A stretch of DNA of 64,000 nt from Pseudomonas sp. v388 (GCF_003935425.1 NZ_RHQN01000003.1:248001-312000), one strand, 5' to 3'. Numbered from the stretch's first letter, positions 35,522-45,837 are shown. The notes: generated by a model from the sequence alone, not told the origin. Made by a program: numbers and translations.

Positions 35522-36310
35522 ATGACGATTACCCTGAAAACCCCCGAAGACATCGAAAAGATGCGTATCGCAGGCCGCCTGGCCGCCGACGTCCTGGAGA
35601 TGATCGCACCGCACGTCAAGCCGGGCGTCACCACCGAAGAGCTGGACCGTATCTGCCATGACTACATCGTCAACGAGCAGCAGGCCATTCCCGCGCCACT
35701 CAACTACAAGGGCTTTCCCAAGTCGATCTGCACCTCGATCAACCACGTGGTGTGCCACGGCATTCCCGGTGACAAGAAGCTCAAGGACGGCGACACCTTG
35801 AACATCGACATCACCGTGATCAAGGACGGCTACCACGGCGACACCAGCCGCATGTTCCACGTCGGCAAGGTTGCGGAATGGGCCGAGCGCCTGTCGCGGG
35901 TCACCCAGGAATGCCTCTATAAAGGTATCGAAGTCGTGCGCCCCGGCGCCCGCCTCGGCGATATCGGCGCAGTCATCCAGAAGCACGCCGAGAAGAACGG
36001 CTTCTCGGTGGTCCGCGAGTTCTGCGGCCACGGCATCGGCAAGGTCTTTCATGAAGAACCGCAGGTGCTGCATTATGGCGAAGCGGGCACCGGCGTCGAG
36101 CTGCTCGAAGGCATGACCTTCACCATCGAGCCGATGATCAACCAGGGCAAGGCCGACACCAAGATCCTGGGCGACGGCTGGACGGCGATCACCAAGGACC
36201 GCAAGCTCTCGGCCCAGTGGGAACACACCCTGGTGGTGACCGCCGACGGCTACGAGATCTTCACCTTGCGCAGTGACGACACCATCGCCCGCACCTCGAC
36301 CGCGTCGTAA
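35522..36310 (+). CDS. map: Type I methionine aminopeptidase
   Basis: Map removes the initiator methionine from nascent proteins. The five metal ligands are visible: Asp96 (NIDIT), Asp107 (YHGDTSRMF), His170 ([14 protein letters not shown]), Glu203 (TIEPM) and Glu234 (QWEHT). The length of 262 residues is typical. It is divergent from rpsB and 59 bp upstream of glnD, the common gamma-proteobacterial arrangement. Confidence 0.98.
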   Translation: MTITLKTPEDIEKMRIAGRLAADVLEMIAPHVKPGVTTEELDRICHDYIVNEQQAIPAPLNYKGFPKSICTSINHVVCHGIPGDKKLKDGDTLNIDITVIKDGYHGDTSRMFHVGKVAEWAERLSRVTQECLYKGIEVVRPGARLGDIGAVIQKHAEKNGFSVVREFCGHGIGKVFHEEPQVLHYGEAGTGVELLEGMTFTIEPMINQGKADTKILGDGWTAITKDRKLSAQWEHTLVVTADGYEIFTLRSDDTIARTSTAS

Positions 36311-36369
36311 AGGCCGGCGCCCTCGCTCGAGACTCAGTTCGCATCGCCCGACATAAGGAAAGCTGTTGC

Positions 36370-39069
36370 ATGCCGCAGGTGGATCCAGATTTGTTCGATC
36401 GCGGTCAGTTCCAGGCCGAACTGGCGCTGAAGGCCAGCCCCATCGCTGCCTTCAAGAAAGCCATCCGCAATGCGCGGGACGTGCTCGATGAGCGATTCAG
36501 GTCGGGTCGTGACATACGGCGGCTGATCGAGGACCGCGCCTGGTTCGTGGATAACATCCTGCAACAGGCCTGGGATCAGTTTCAGTGGAGCGCCGAGGCC
36601 GAGATTGCCCTGCTGGCGGTCGGCGGCTACGGGCGAGGCGAACTGCACCCTTATTCGGACATCGATCTGCTGATCCTGCTGGACCAGGACGACCACGAAA
36701 TCTTCCGCGAGCCGATCGAGCGTTTTCTGACCCTGCTGTGGGACATCGGCCTGGAAGTCGGCCAGAGCGTGCGCTCGGTCGACGAGTGCGCCCAGGAAGG
36801 ACGCGCCGACCTGACGGTCATCACCAATCTGATGGAAAGCCGCACCATCGCCGGCCCCGAACGCCTGCGCCAGCGCATGCTGGAGGTCACCAGCCCGCGG
36901 CACATGTGGCCGAGCAAGGACTTCTTCCTGGCCAAGCGCGCCGAGCAGAAAGCCCGGCATCACAAGTACAACGACACCGAGTACAACCTGGAGCCGAATG
37001 TCAAAGGCTCGCCCGGTGGCCTGCGAGATATACAGACCATTCTCTGGGTGGCACGCCGCCAGTACGGCACGCTGAACCTGCACGCCCTGGCCGGGGAAGG
37101 TTTCCTGCTGGAAAGCGAGAACAACCTGCTGGCCTCCTCTCAGGATTTCCTGTGGAAAGTGCGCTATGCGCTGCACATGCTGGCCGGTCGTTCCGAAGAC
37201 CGCCTGCTGTTCGACTACCAGATTCGCATCGCCGAACTGCTGGGCTATCGCGATAACGATGCCAAGCTGGCCATCGAACGCTTCATGCAGAAGTATTACC
37301 GCGTGGTCATGAGGATCGCCGAGCTGAGCGACCTGATCATCCAGCATTTCGAAGAAGTCATTCTGGCCGAAGACGACAGCGGCAATGCGCAGCCGATCAA
37401 CTCGCGGTTCCAGCTGCATGACGGCTACATCGAAGCGACCCACGTCAATGTGTTCAAGCGCACCCCATTCGCGATGATCGAAATCTTCGTGCTGATGGCT
37501 CAACATCCAGAGATCAAGGGTGTGCGGGCCGACACGATCCGCCTGTTGCGCGAGCACCGGCACCTGATCAACGACGATTTCCGCAACGATATCCGCAACA
37601 CCAGCCTGTTCATCGAGCTGTTCAAGTGCGAGATCGGCATTCACCGCAACCTGCGGCGCATGAACCGCTACGGCATTCTGGGCCTGTATCTGCCGGAGTT
37701 CGGCCATATCGTCGGGCAGATGCAGCACGACCTGTTCCACATCTATACCGTGGACGCGCATACGCTCAACCTGATCAAGCACCTGCGCAAGTTGCAGTAC
37801 ACCGAGGTTTCCGAGAAATTCCCGCTGGCCAGCAAGATCATGGCGCGCCTGCCCAAGCCCGAGCTGATCTATCTCGCCGGCCTGTACCACGACATCGGCA
37901 AGGGACGCGGCGGTGATCACTCGGAACTGGGCGCGGTGGATGCCGAGGCTTTCGGCGTGCGTCACCAGTTGCCCGCCTGGGATACCCGCCTGATCGTCTG
38001 GCTGGTGAGCAATCACCTGGTCATGTCCACCACCGCGCAGCGCAAGGACTTGTCCGACCCGCAGGTAATCCACGATTTCGCCCAGTTCGTCGGCGACGAA
38101 GTGCACCTGGATTATCTCTACGTGCTGACCGTGGCCGATATCAACGCCACCAACCCGACCCTGTGGAATTCCTGGCGCGCCAGCCTGCTGCGCCAGCTCT
38201 ACACCGAGACCAAGCGTGCACTCAAGCGCGGTCTGGAAAACCCGGTGGATCGCGAAGAACAGATCCGGCGCACCCAGTCTGCGGCGCTGGACATCCTGGT
38301 GCGCAGCGGCACCGATCCCGACGACGTGGAGCAACTGTGGTCAGCGCTGGGCGACGATTATTTCCTGCGCCACACCGCCGGTGACGTCGCCTGGCACACC
38401 GACGAGATCCTTCAGCAGCCTGCCGATGGCGGTCCGCTGGTGCTGATCAAGGAAACCACCCAGCGCGAGTTCGAGGGCGGCACGCAGATTTTCATCTATG
38501 CGCCGGACCAGCACGACTTCTTCGCGGTGACCGTGGCAGCGATGGACCAGTTGAACCTCAACATCCACGATGCCCGCATCATTACCTCCAGCAGCAAGTT
38601 CACCCTCGACACCTATATCGTGCTCGACAACGACGGCGGCTCGATCGGCGACAACCCGGAGCGCATCCAGCAAATCCGCAACGGCCTGACCGAAGCCCTG
38701 CGCAATCCCGATGACTACCCGACCATCATCAAGCGCCGGGTGCCGCGCCAGCTCAAGCATTTTGCCTTTGCGCCGCAGGTCACCATTCACAATGACGCCC
38801 AGCGTCCGGTGACGGTGCTGGAATTGCTGGCGCCGGATCGTCCCGGCCTGCTGGCGCGGGTCGGCAAGATTTTCCTGGAGTTCGACCTGTCGTTGCAGAA
38901 CGCCAAGATCGCCACCCTTGGCGAGCGCGTGGAAGACGTGTTCTTTCTCACCGATGCCGACAACCATCCGTTGTCCGATCCGCAGCTGTGCAGTCGCTTG
39001 CAGGAAGCCATCGTGTCGCAACTGAGCGTGGACACCGAACCGGGCGGCGAGCTGCGAATCAGCATCTGA
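36370..39069 (+). CDS. glnD: Bifunctional uridylyltransferase/uridylyl-removing enzyme GlnD
   Basis: GlnD senses glutamine and adds or removes UMP on PII proteins, so setting nitrogen control through NtrB/NtrC and glutamine synthetase. The nucleotidyltransferase motif [16 protein letters not shown] lies at residues 85-100. The HD hydrolase centre is [13 protein letters not shown] at about 505-517. Two ACT domains at about 705-790 and 812-890 bind glutamine. The 899 residues make a complete protein. An AAGGA ribosome-binding site precedes the ATG at 36370. Confidence 0.98.
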   Translation: MPQVDPDLFDRGQFQAELALKASPIAAFKKAIRNARDVLDERFRSGRDIRRLIEDRAWFVDNILQQAWDQFQWSAEAEIALLAVGGYGRGELHPYSDIDLLILLDQDDHEIFREPIERFLTLLWDIGLEVGQSVRSVDECAQEGRADLTVITNLMESRTIAGPERLRQRMLEVTSPRHMWPSKDFFLAKRAEQKARHHKYNDTEYNLEPNVKGSPGGLRDIQTILWVARRQYGTLNLHALAGEGFLLESENNLLASSQDFLWKVRYALHMLAGRSEDRLLFDYQIRIAELLGYRDNDAKLAIERFMQKYYRVVMRIAELSDLIIQHFEEVILAEDDSGNAQPINSRFQLHDGYIEATHVNVFKRTPFAMIEIFVLMAQHPEIKGVRADTIRLLREHRHLINDDFRNDIRNTSLFIELFKCEIGIHRNLRRMNRYGILGLYLPEFGHIVGQMQHDLFHIYTVDAHTLNLIKHLRKLQYTEVSEKFPLASKIMARLPKPELIYLAGLYHDIGKGRGGDHSELGAVDAEAFGVRHQLPAWDTRLIVWLVSNHLVMSTTAQRKDLSDPQVIHDFAQFVGDEVHLDYLYVLTVADINATNPTLWNSWRASLLRQLYTETKRALKRGLENPVDREEQIRRTQSAALDILVRSGTDPDDVEQLWSALGDDYFLRHTAGDVAWHTDEILQQPADGGPLVLIKETTQREFEGGTQIFIYAPDQHDFFAVTVAAMDQLNLNIHDARIITSSSKFTLDTYIVLDNDGGSIGDNPERIQQIRNGLTEALRNPDDYPTIIKRRVPRQLKHFAFAPQVTIHNDAQRPVTVLELLAPDRPGLLARVGKIFLEFDLSLQNAKIATLGERVEDVFFLTDADNHPLSDPQLCSRLQEAIVSQLSVDTEPGGELRISI

Positions 39070-39140
39070 CCCCACCGAACCCACGAATCGTTTCAACGGC
39101 GCCCACCGCACGGGCGCCCTGTTCATTGAGAACCCAGCCC

Positions 39141-40334
39141 ATGAATAACGCCATGCAACAGCTTCAGCCCTATCCGTTCGAGAAGCTGCGCGCCCTGCTC
39201 GGCCCTGTCACGCCCAACCCGGACAAGCGTGCGGTGGCCCTGTCGATCGGCGAACCCAAGCATCGCTCACCGGACTTCGTGGCCCAGGCACTGGCCGACA
39301 ACCTGGACAAGATGGCGGTCTATCCGACCACACTGGGCATTGCCGCCTTGCGTGAAGCCATCGCCGGCTGGTGCGAACGTCGTTTCGGCGTGCCGCATGG
39401 CTGGATCGATCCGGCCCATAACGTGCTGCCGGTCAACGGCACCCGCGAAGCGTTGTTCGCTTTCACTCAGACCGTGGTCAACCGCAGCGATGACGGCCTG
39501 GTCGTCAGCCCCAATCCGTTCTACCAGATCTACGAAGGCGCGGCGTTGCTGGCCGGCGCGCAACCGCATTACCTGCCATGCGTGGCCGAACACGGCTTCA
39601 ACCCGGACTTCGACGCTGTTACGCCGGATGTCTGGAAGCGCTGCCAGATTCTGTTCCTGTGCTCGCCCGGTAATCCGACCGGCGCGTTGATTCCGGTTGA
39701 AACCCTGAAGAAACTGATTGCGCTGGCCGACGAGCATGACTTCGTGATCGCCGCCGACGAATGCTACAGCGAGCTGTATTTCGACGAAGACACCCCGCCG
39801 CCAGGCTTGCTCAGCGCCTGCGTGGAGCTGGGGCGCGAGGATTTCAAACGTTGCGTGGTGTTCCATAGCCTGTCCAAGCGCTCCAACCTGCCGGGCCTGC
39901 GCTCGGGATTCGTGGCCGGCGACGCGGACATTCTCAAGGCGTTCCTGCTGTATCGCACCTACCATGGTTGCGCGATGCCGGTGCAGACCCAGCTGGCGAG
40001 CATCGCCGCCTGGAACGACGAAGAGCACGTGCGCGCCAACCGTGCGTTGTATCGGGAAAAATTCGACGCGGTGCTGGCGATCCTGGCGCCGGTCATGGAC
40101 GTGCAGCGTCCCGATGGCGGCTTTTATCTATGGCCCAACGTGGGTAGCGACGATGCCGCCTTCTGCCGTGACCTGTTCGCCGAGCAGCATGTGACCGTGG
40201 TGCCGGGTTCGTATCTGTCGCGTGAGGTCGACGGTTTCAATCCTGGCGCCGGTCGTGTCCGTCTGGCACTGGTTGCACCGCTGGCCGAATGCATCGAAGC
40301 GGCGGAGCGCATTCGGGATTTCGTCGCCAGGTAA
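39141..40334 (+). CDS. dapC: Succinyldiaminopimelate transaminase
   Basis: DapC transfers an amino group from glutamate to N-succinyl-2-amino-6-oxopimelate in the succinylase route to meso-diaminopimelate and lysine. It is a fold-type I PLP aminotransferase of 397 residues with the Schiff-base Lys246 in SLSKRSNLPGLRSGF, the cofactor Asp/Tyr in VIAADECYSELYF, and the Arg of the C-terminal GRVRLALV segment. The ATG at 39141 was chosen; the upstream open frame lies across the glnD end. dapD and dapE, in the same pathway, lie 0.6 and 4.4 kb downstream. Confidence 0.95.
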   Translation: MNNAMQQLQPYPFEKLRALLGPVTPNPDKRAVALSIGEPKHRSPDFVAQALADNLDKMAVYPTTLGIAALREAIAGWCERRFGVPHGWIDPAHNVLPVNGTREALFAFTQTVVNRSDDGLVVSPNPFYQIYEGAALLAGAQPHYLPCVAEHGFNPDFDAVTPDVWKRCQILFLCSPGNPTGALIPVETLKKLIALADEHDFVIAADECYSELYFDEDTPPPGLLSACVELGREDFKRCVVFHSLSKRSNLPGLRSGFVAGDADILKAFLLYRTYHGCAMPVQTQLASIAAWNDEEHVRANRALYREKFDAVLAILAPVMDVQRPDGGFYLWPNVGSDDAAFCRDLFAEQHVTVVPGSYLSREVDGFNPGAGRVRLALVAPLAECIEAAERIRDFVAR

Positions 40335-40367
40335 ACCGCGGCGGATCTGCTTCCGACACCGATTGCG

Positions 40368-40410
40368 CTGGCGCTGTGCGCCAGATCGCGGCCAAGGTCG
40401 CTCCTACAAT
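40368..40410. repeat. Hairpin plus REP-like arm after dapC
   Basis: A perfect 7-bp stem (ctggcgc / gcgccag, 3-nt loop) is directly followed by atcgcggccaaggtcgctcctaca. This is a variant of the right arm of the REP pair at 47,138-47,162. It lies 34 bp after the dapC stop and probably serves as a 3'-end structure. The rest of the 218-bp gap up to the next gene shows no feature. Confidence 0.6.
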
Positions 40411-40552
40411 GATTGCGTCCTGTATAGGGCACGCGGGCCTGATCGTAAAACTGACGCAATAAAAGCATTACTGTCCACGCGGCAGCCCAACCCGCTCACC
40501 CCGTGGCATAATCCGTGACCGTTTTCACAACCATCTCAGAGGAGGCAAACCA

Positions 40553-40915
40553 GTGGCTGATGACAAGAAAGCGTTGTGCCTTTACGGGATCAAGGCGTGC
40601 GACACGATGAAGAAGGCTCGCACCTGGCTCGATGAAAACGCCGTGAGCTACGATTTCCACGACTACAAGACTGCCGGCATCGACCGTGAGCACCTCAACA
40701 GCTGGTGCGATGAACACGGCTGGCAAGTGGTGCTGAACCGCGCCGGGACGACCTTTCGCAAGCTCGACGACGGACAGAAGACCGATCTCGACCAGGCCAA
40801 AGCGGTTGACCTGATGTTGGCGCAACCCTCGATGATCAAGCGCCCGGTGCTCGATCTCGGCGACCGAACCCTGATTGGTTTCAAACCCGACCTGTATGCA
40901 GCGGCCATTCGATAA
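40553..40915 (+). CDS. ArsC/Spx-family thioredoxin-fold protein (YffB-like)
   Basis: A 120-residue member of the ArsC/Spx family. It starts at a GTG with a strong GGAGG ribosome-binding site 8 bp upstream. The redox-type loop is LYGIKACDTMKKARTWL near residues 10-26, with one Cys (CDT). This differs from the CxxS/R arsenate reductase loop, so arsenate reduction is not supported. It resembles E. coli YffB, whose role is not settled. The conserved basic segment NRAGTTFRKLDD and IKRPVLDLGDRTLIGFKPD follow. It lies directly in front of dapD, a pairing repeated in many proteobacteria; any link to DAP synthesis is inferred only from position. Confidence 0.9.
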   Translation: MADDKKALCLYGIKACDTMKKARTWLDENAVSYDFHDYKTAGIDREHLNSWCDEHGWQVVLNRAGTTFRKLDDGQKTDLDQAKAVDLMLAQPSMIKRPVLDLGDRTLIGFKPDLYAAAIR

Positions 40916-40960
40916 GCCTGTGCGCGATCGAAGGTCCTTTAATTCGTAAGAGGTATTTGC

Positions 40961-41995
40961 ATGTCCACTTCCCTGTTCAGCCTGGCGTTCGGCGTCGGCA
41001 CCCAAAACCGTCAAGGCGCCTGGCTGGAAGTCTTCTACGCCCAGCCGCTGATCAACCCTTCGGCCGAACTGGTAGCCGCTATCGCGCCAGTCCTGGGCTA
41101 CAGCGCCGGCAACCAGGCCATCGCGTTCAATTCCGATCAGGCTTCGAAACTGGCTGAAGCACTCAAGTCCGTTGATGCGACCCAGGCGGCGCTGCTGACT
41201 CGTCTGGCGGAAAGCCACAACCCGCTGGTCGCCACCCTGCTGGCTGAAGACGCGCCGCTGACCTCGACGCCTGAGGCCTACCTCAAGCTGCACCTGTTGT
41301 CCCATCGCCTGGCCAAGCCCCACGGCCTGAATCTGGCCGGTATCTTCCCGTTGCTGCCGAACGTCGCATGGACCAGCCAGGGTGCGGTCGACCTCGCCGA
41401 GCTGGGCGAGCGTCAACTGGAAGCACGCCTCAAGGGCGAACTGCTGGAAGTGTTCTCGGTGGACAAGTTCCCGAAAATGACCGACTACGTCGTGCCGAGC
41501 GGCGTGCGTATCGCCGACAGTGCCCGCGTGCGCCTGGGCGCCTACATCGGCGAAGGCACCACCGTCATGCACGAAGGCTTCGTCAACTTCAACGGCGGCA
41601 CCGAAGGCCCGGGCATGATCGAAGGCCGTGTTTCGGCCGGTGTATTCGTCGGCAAGGGCTCGGACCTGGGCGGCGGCTGCTCGACCATGGGCACGCTGTC
41701 CGGCGGTGGCAACATCGTCATCAAGGTCGGTGAAGGCTGCCTGATCGGCGCCAACGCCGGTATCGGCATTCCATTGGGCGACCGCAACACCGTCGAAGCG
41801 GGCCTGTACATCACCGCCGGCACCAAGGTGGCACTGCTGGACGAGAACAACGCACTGGTCAAGGTCGTCAAGGCCCGTGATCTGGCCGGCCAGACCGACC
41901 TGCTGTTCCGTCGCAACTCGCAGACCGGCGCCGTGGAATGCAAGACCCACAAGTCGGCCATCGAGCTGAACGAAGCTCTGCACGCTCATAACTGA
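40961..41995 (+). CDS. dapD: 2,3,4,5-tetrahydropyridine-2,6-dicarboxylate N-succinyltransferase
   Basis: DapD succinylates tetrahydrodipicolinate, the first step of the succinylase branch to DAP. The 344-residue form, longer than the roughly 274-residue E. coli enzyme, is the Pseudomonas type. It has an N-terminal alpha/beta region to about 175, then a hexapeptide left-handed beta helix (IGEGTTVMHEGFVNFNGGTE, GVFVGKGSDLGGGCSTMGTL) and a short C-terminal tail. A terminator follows the stop. It sits between the ArsC-like gene and csdA. Confidence 0.97.
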   Translation: MSTSLFSLAFGVGTQNRQGAWLEVFYAQPLINPSAELVAAIAPVLGYSAGNQAIAFNSDQASKLAEALKSVDATQAALLTRLAESHNPLVATLLAEDAPLTSTPEAYLKLHLLSHRLAKPHGLNLAGIFPLLPNVAWTSQGAVDLAELGERQLEARLKGELLEVFSVDKFPKMTDYVVPSGVRIADSARVRLGAYIGEGTTVMHEGFVNFNGGTEGPGMIEGRVSAGVFVGKGSDLGGGCSTMGTLSGGGNIVIKVGEGCLIGANAGIGIPLGDRNTVEAGLYITAGTKVALLDENNALVKVVKARDLAGQTDLLFRRNSQTGAVECKTHKSAIELNEALHAHN

Positions 41996-42005
41996 TGCCG
42001 TGTGC

Positions 42006-42039
42006 GGGTTCGGGGCTTGAACACCCCGGACCCGCTTTT
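42006..42039 (+). terminator. Terminator of dapD
   Basis: The 10-bp stem gggttcgggg / ccccggaccc (one G-T pair) with an 8-nt loop is followed by gctttt. It lies 10 bp after the dapD stop, and csdA starts 17 bp later, so csdA may depend partly on read-through. Confidence 0.8.
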
Positions 42040-42055
42040 ACGATCCGGATGAACA

Positions 42056-43261
42056 ATGCCCCTCTTTTCTCCATGGCGCGCTGACTTTCCTGCCATCGAC
42101 GCCCTGCTACGGCAAGGCCAGACTTATCTGGACAACGCCGCCACGACGCAAAAACCCCAGGCATTGATCGATGCCCTAATCCATTACTACGCCAACGGTG
42201 CCGCCAACGTGCATCGGGCGCAGCACCTGCCCGGCGCTCACGCCACCCAGGCCTTCGAAGACAGCCGCCGCAAGATCGGCCACTGGCTCAATGCCGGGGA
42301 ATCGGGACAGATCATCTTTACCCACGGCGCTACGGCCGCCTTGAATCTGCTGGCCTATGGGCTGGAGCACCAGTTCGTGGCCGGTGACGAAATTGTCGTC
42401 AGTGCTCTGGAACATCACGCCAACCTGCTGCCCTGGCAACAACTGGCCCAGCGCCGCGAACTCAAGCTGGTGGTACTGCCCCTCGATGCCCATGGGCTGA
42501 TCGATCTGGCTGCCGCCGCTACGCTGATCGGCCCGCGCGCACGCGTCCTGGCGGTCAGCCAGCTGTCCAACATCCTCGGCGCCTGGCAGCCGTTGCCCGA
42601 ACTGCTGGCGCTGGCCAAGGCACAAGGCGCGCTGACCGTGGTGGACGGCGCACAAGGCGTGGTTCACGGTCGGCAGGACGTGCAGGCGCTGGGTTGCGAC
42701 TTCTACGTATTCTCCAGTCATAAACTCTATGGCCCGGACGGGCTCGGCGTACTGTACGGCCGCAACGAGGTTCTGCCCGGTCTGGCGCACTGGCAGTACG
42801 GTGGAGAAATGGTGCTGACCGCCGACTACCACCACGCCCGATTCCGCCCGGCGCCGCTGGGTTTCGAGGCCGGAACGCCCCCCATCGCCGGCGCCATCGG
42901 CCTGGGCGCGACCCTGGATTATCTCGGCAGCCTGGACCCGGCGACCGTGGCGGAACACGAGGCCGGCCTGCACCGCAGCCTGCTCGACGGCCTGCGACAG
43001 CGCGAGGGCATTCGAGTCCTCGGCGCTCCGCAACTGGCCCTGGCCAGCTTTGTGGTCGATGGTGTGCACAACGCAGACCTAGCGCACCTGCTGACCGAAC
43101 AGGGCATCGCCGTGCGCGCCGGTCATCACTGCGCAATGCCGCTGCTCAAGAGCCTCGGCCTGCCCGGCGCGATTCGCGTATCGCTTGCCCTGTATAACGA
43201 CACCACCGATCTGGAGCGTTTCTTCACCGCACTGGATCAAGGACTGGAGTTACTGCGATGA
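42056..43261 (+). CDS. csdA: Cysteine desulfurase CsdA (SufS-like group)
   Basis: CsdA takes sulfur from cysteine as a persulfide, for Fe-S clusters or sulfur-relay reactions. It is a 401-residue class V aminotransferase with the PLP-binding Lys223 in FSSHKLYGPDGLG and the catalytic Cys359 in VRAGHHCAMPLL. His/Thr cofactor residues are in FTHGATAALNLL and LEHHANLLPW. The gene overlaps csdE by 4 bp and is next to tcdA, matching the E. coli csdA-csdE-tcdA cluster. This supports CsdA over SufS, since no suf operon is present. Confidence 0.93.
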   Translation: MPLFSPWRADFPAIDALLRQGQTYLDNAATTQKPQALIDALIHYYANGAANVHRAQHLPGAHATQAFEDSRRKIGHWLNAGESGQIIFTHGATAALNLLAYGLEHQFVAGDEIVVSALEHHANLLPWQQLAQRRELKLVVLPLDAHGLIDLAAAATLIGPRARVLAVSQLSNILGAWQPLPELLALAKAQGALTVVDGAQGVVHGRQDVQALGCDFYVFSSHKLYGPDGLGVLYGRNEVLPGLAHWQYGGEMVLTADYHHARFRPAPLGFEAGTPPIAGAIGLGATLDYLGSLDPATVAEHEAGLHRSLLDGLRQREGIRVLGAPQLALASFVVDGVHNADLAHLLTEQGIAVRAGHHCAMPLLKSLGLPGAIRVSLALYNDTTDLERFFTALDQGLELLR

Positions 43262-43665
43262 GCCTGCCGCCCGACGCGCAAACGGCGCTGGACACCTTCG
43301 CCCAGCCGCAGAGCTGGGAGCAGCGGGCACGCTTGCTGATGCAATGGGGCGACCGCCTGCCGCCGCTGAACGACGAGGAAAAGTCCGACGAACATCTGGT
43401 TCATGGTTGCGAGAGCAAGGTGTGGCTGTTGGGTGAAGTCGTCGAGGGCCGCTGGCAGTTTCGCGCCGCCAGTGATGCACGGCTGATTCGTGGGCTGGTG
43501 GCGCTGCTGCTGGCGCGGGTCAACGGCCTGGCGAATGACGAGCTGCAACAGCTGGACCTGCCGGACTGGTTTCAGCAACTGGGCCTGTCTCGTCAGTTGT
43601 CACCCTCGCGCAGCAACGGCCTCAATGCCGTGCTGCAAAGGATGCGCGAGCTGGCTCAGACCTGA
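43258..43665 (+). CDS. csdE: Sulfur acceptor protein CsdE (SufE family)
   Basis: CsdE accepts persulfide sulfur from CsdA and passes it on. The acceptor Cys51 lies in the SufE motif LVHGCESKVWLLGE, and the family pattern RFRAASDARLIRGLVALLL-like (FRAASDARLIRGLVALLL) follows. The length of 135 residues is normal. The start overlaps csdA (ATGA), and the gene converges on tcdA, overlapping its end by 10 bp. Confidence 0.93.
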   Translation: MSLPPDAQTALDTFAQPQSWEQRARLLMQWGDRLPPLNDEEKSDEHLVHGCESKVWLLGEVVEGRWQFRAASDARLIRGLVALLLARVNGLANDELQQLDLPDWFQQLGLSRQLSPSRSNGLNAVLQRMRELAQT

Positions 43666-44486
43666 GCAGAAGGCTGCGCCACCGGCTTGACCCGCTCGGA
43701 CGGCCGCCGCGTGCCGGCCACCAGCTTATCGATGGCACGCGTCGCGGCCACCATGCCGAAGGTCGCCGTCACCATCATCACCGCGCCGAAACCACCGGCG
43801 CAGTCCAGCTTGACGCCATCACCCACGAAGCTTTTCTGCAGGCAGATCCCGCCATCGGGCTTGGGATAACGCAGCTGTTCGCTGGAGAACACGCACGGTA
43901 CGCTGTAATGGCGGTTCGGCGTGCGGGAAAAACCGTAATCGCGACGCAGCGTCGAGCGCACCTTGGAGGCCAGCGGGTCGTTGAAGGTGCGGTTCAGGTC
44001 GGCGATCTGGATCAGCGTCGGGTCGATCTGTCCGCCTGCGCCACCGGTGGTGACCATCTGGATCTTGCGCCGCTTGCACCAGGAAATCAGCGCGGCCTTG
44101 GCGTTGACGCTGTCGATGCAGTCGAGCACGAAATCCAGATCGGGAGTGATGTAGTCGGCCATGGTGTCGCGGGTCACAAAATCGGCCACCGCATGCACCA
44201 CGCAGTCGGGGTTGATGGACCGAATCCGCTCGGCCATCACCTCCACCTTCGGCCGGCCCACGGTGCTGTCCAGCGCGTGCAACTGGCGGTTGCTGTTGCT
44301 GACGCAGACATCGTCCATGTCGAACAGCGAAATCTCGCCAACCCCGCAACGCGCCATCGCCTCGGCCGCCCACGAGCCCACGCCGCCGATCCCCACCACC
44401 GCCACATGGGCCGCGCGCAGGCGTGCCAGGCCATCGTCGCCGTACAAACGGGCGATGCCTGCGAAACGTGGATCTGCTGTGCTCAT
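43656..44486 (-). CDS. tcdA: tRNA threonylcarbamoyladenosine dehydratase TcdA
   Basis: TcdA (CsdL) uses ATP to cyclise t6A37 of tRNAs into ct6A, with CsdA-CsdE assisting in E. coli. It is an E1-like ThiF/MoeB fold of 276 residues: nucleotide loop VVGIGGVGSWAAEAMARCGVG, then DMDDVCVSNSNRQLHA, the metal-free FVLDCIDSVNAKAALISWC segment, and a C-terminal hydrophobic helix (GAVMMVTATFGMVAATRAI). Convergent with csdE. A -10-like TATAAT lies at 44530-44525 on the minus strand. tsaB, needed for the t6A precursor, is also in this window. Confidence 0.94.
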   Translation of the reverse strand: MSTADPRFAGIARLYGDDGLARLRAAHVAVVGIGGVGSWAAEAMARCGVGEISLFDMDDVCVSNSNRQLHALDSTVGRPKVEVMAERIRSINPDCVVHAVADFVTRDTMADYITPDLDFVLDCIDSVNAKAALISWCKRRKIQMVTTGGAGGQIDPTLIQIADLNRTFNDPLASKVRSTLRRDYGFSRTPNRHYSVPCVFSSEQLRYPKPDGGICLQKSFVGDGVKLDCAGGFGAVMMVTATFGMVAATRAIDKLVAGTRRPSERVKPVAQPSAQV

Positions 44487-44685
44487 GTTCGTGGCCTCTG
44501 ATGCCGGCGGAAAAACCGGCGCGCATTATAGGGCCTGATGCGCAATCGGACACCTGTGCGTGACGGCGTTCGGTCAGAAACTCGCCAGAGCCGCGCTCAA
44601 CGTCACATCGAAACCTTAGTCTCGTCGTTTTGCTTTAAGATACCCGCCCTTTCGCGCCCAAAGCCTTGCTACCGGAGTTCTGTAC

Positions 44686-45837
44686 ATGACGGCCCCAGCC
44701 GACCTTTCGCCCACTCTTCAACTCGCCTGCGACCTGATCCGTCGACCCTCGGTCACGCCGGTCGATGCCGATTGTCAGACCGTGATGATGCAGCGCCTGG
44801 GCGATGTCGGATTCAAGCTTGAGCCGATGCGTATCGAAGACGTCGACAATTTCTGGGCGACCCATGGCAGCCATGACGGCCCGGTACTGTGCTTTGCCGG
44901 TCACACCGACGTGGTGCCCACCGGCCCGACCCAAGCCTGGCAGAACGACCCGTTCGATGCGCTGATCGACGAGCACGGCATGCTCTGCGGCCGCGGCGCT
45001 GCCGACATGAAAGGCAGCCTCGCCGCGATGCTGGTGGCGTCCGAGCGGTTCGTCCGCGACTACCCCGACCACAAGGGCACTGTGGCTTTCCTGATCACCA
45101 GTGATGAAGAAGGCCCGGCACACCACGGCACCAAGGCGGTGGTCGAGCGGCTGGCGGCACGCAACGAGCGTCTGGACTGGTGCATCGTCGGCGAACCGTC
45201 GAGCACCACGCTGGTGGGCGATGTGGTGAAGAACGGTCGTCGCGGTTCGCTGGGCGCGACCCTCACCGTGCGCGGCAAGCAGGGCCATGTGGCGTATCCG
45301 CATCTGGCCAGGAACCCAATTCACCTGGCCGCTGCGGCGCTGGCCGAGCTGGCCGCCGAGCACTGGGACGAGGGCAATGCCTTCTTCCCGCCGACCAGCT
45401 TCCAGATTTCCAACCTCAACTCCGGAACCGGCGCGACCAACGTGATTCCGGGCGACCTGACAGCGGTGTTCAACTTCCGCTTTTCCACCGAGTCCCCGGT
45501 TGAAGGTCTCAAGCAGCGGGTCGCGGCCATTCTCGACAAGCATGAGCTGGACTGGCACGTGGAATGGGCGCTGTCCGGCCTGCCGTTCCTGACCGAGCCA
45601 GGGGCATTGCTGGACGCCGTATCGGCCAGCATCAAGTCGGTCACCGGCCGCGAGACCCAGGCGTCCACCAGCGGCGGGACTTCCGACGGGCGCTTCATCG
45701 CGACCCTGGGCACTCAAGTGGTCGAACTGGGCCCGGTCAACGCGACGATCCATCAGGTCAACGAGCGGGTTCTGGCCAGCGACCTCGATGTGCTGACCGA
45801 AATCTACTACCAGACTCTGGTCAAGTTGCTCGCCTGA
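44686..45837 (+). CDS. dapE: Succinyl-diaminopimelate desuccinylase
   Basis: DapE hydrolyses N-succinyl-LL-diaminopimelate, the last succinyl-dependent step to DAP. It is a dinuclear zinc M20 peptidase of 383 residues. His73 is in [12 protein letters not shown], the bridging Asp107 in [15 protein letters not shown], and the catalytic Glu pair 141-142 in [12 protein letters not shown]. Its stop overlaps the next gene's start (TGATG). A -10-like TAAGAT lies at 44636-44641. Confidence 0.97.
   Translation: MTAPADLSPTLQLACDLIRRPSVTPVDADCQTVMMQRLGDVGFKLEPMRIEDVDNFWATHGSHDGPVLCFAGHTDVVPTGPTQAWQNDPFDALIDEHGMLCGRGAADMKGSLAAMLVASERFVRDYPDHKGTVAFLITSDEEGPAHHGTKAVVERLAARNERLDWCIVGEPSSTTLVGDVVKNGRRGSLGATLTVRGKQGHVAYPHLARNPIHLAAAALAELAAEHWDEGNAFFPPTSFQISNLNSGTGATNVIPGDLTAVFNFRFSTESPVEGLKQRVAAILDKHELDWHVEWALSGLPFLTEPGALLDAVSASIKSVTGRETQASTSGGTSDGRFIATLGTQVVELGPVNATIHQVNERVLASDLDVLTEIYYQTLVKLLA

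Noticed and set aside
36334-38334. 666-residue minus-strand open frame opposite glnD
   Set aside because: Antisense to an intact GlnD with all motifs; no sign of coding on this strand.
40553-40915. Arsenate reductase
   Set aside because: The active loop is CDTMKKA rather than the ArsC CGTSR type, and there are no other ars genes nearby.
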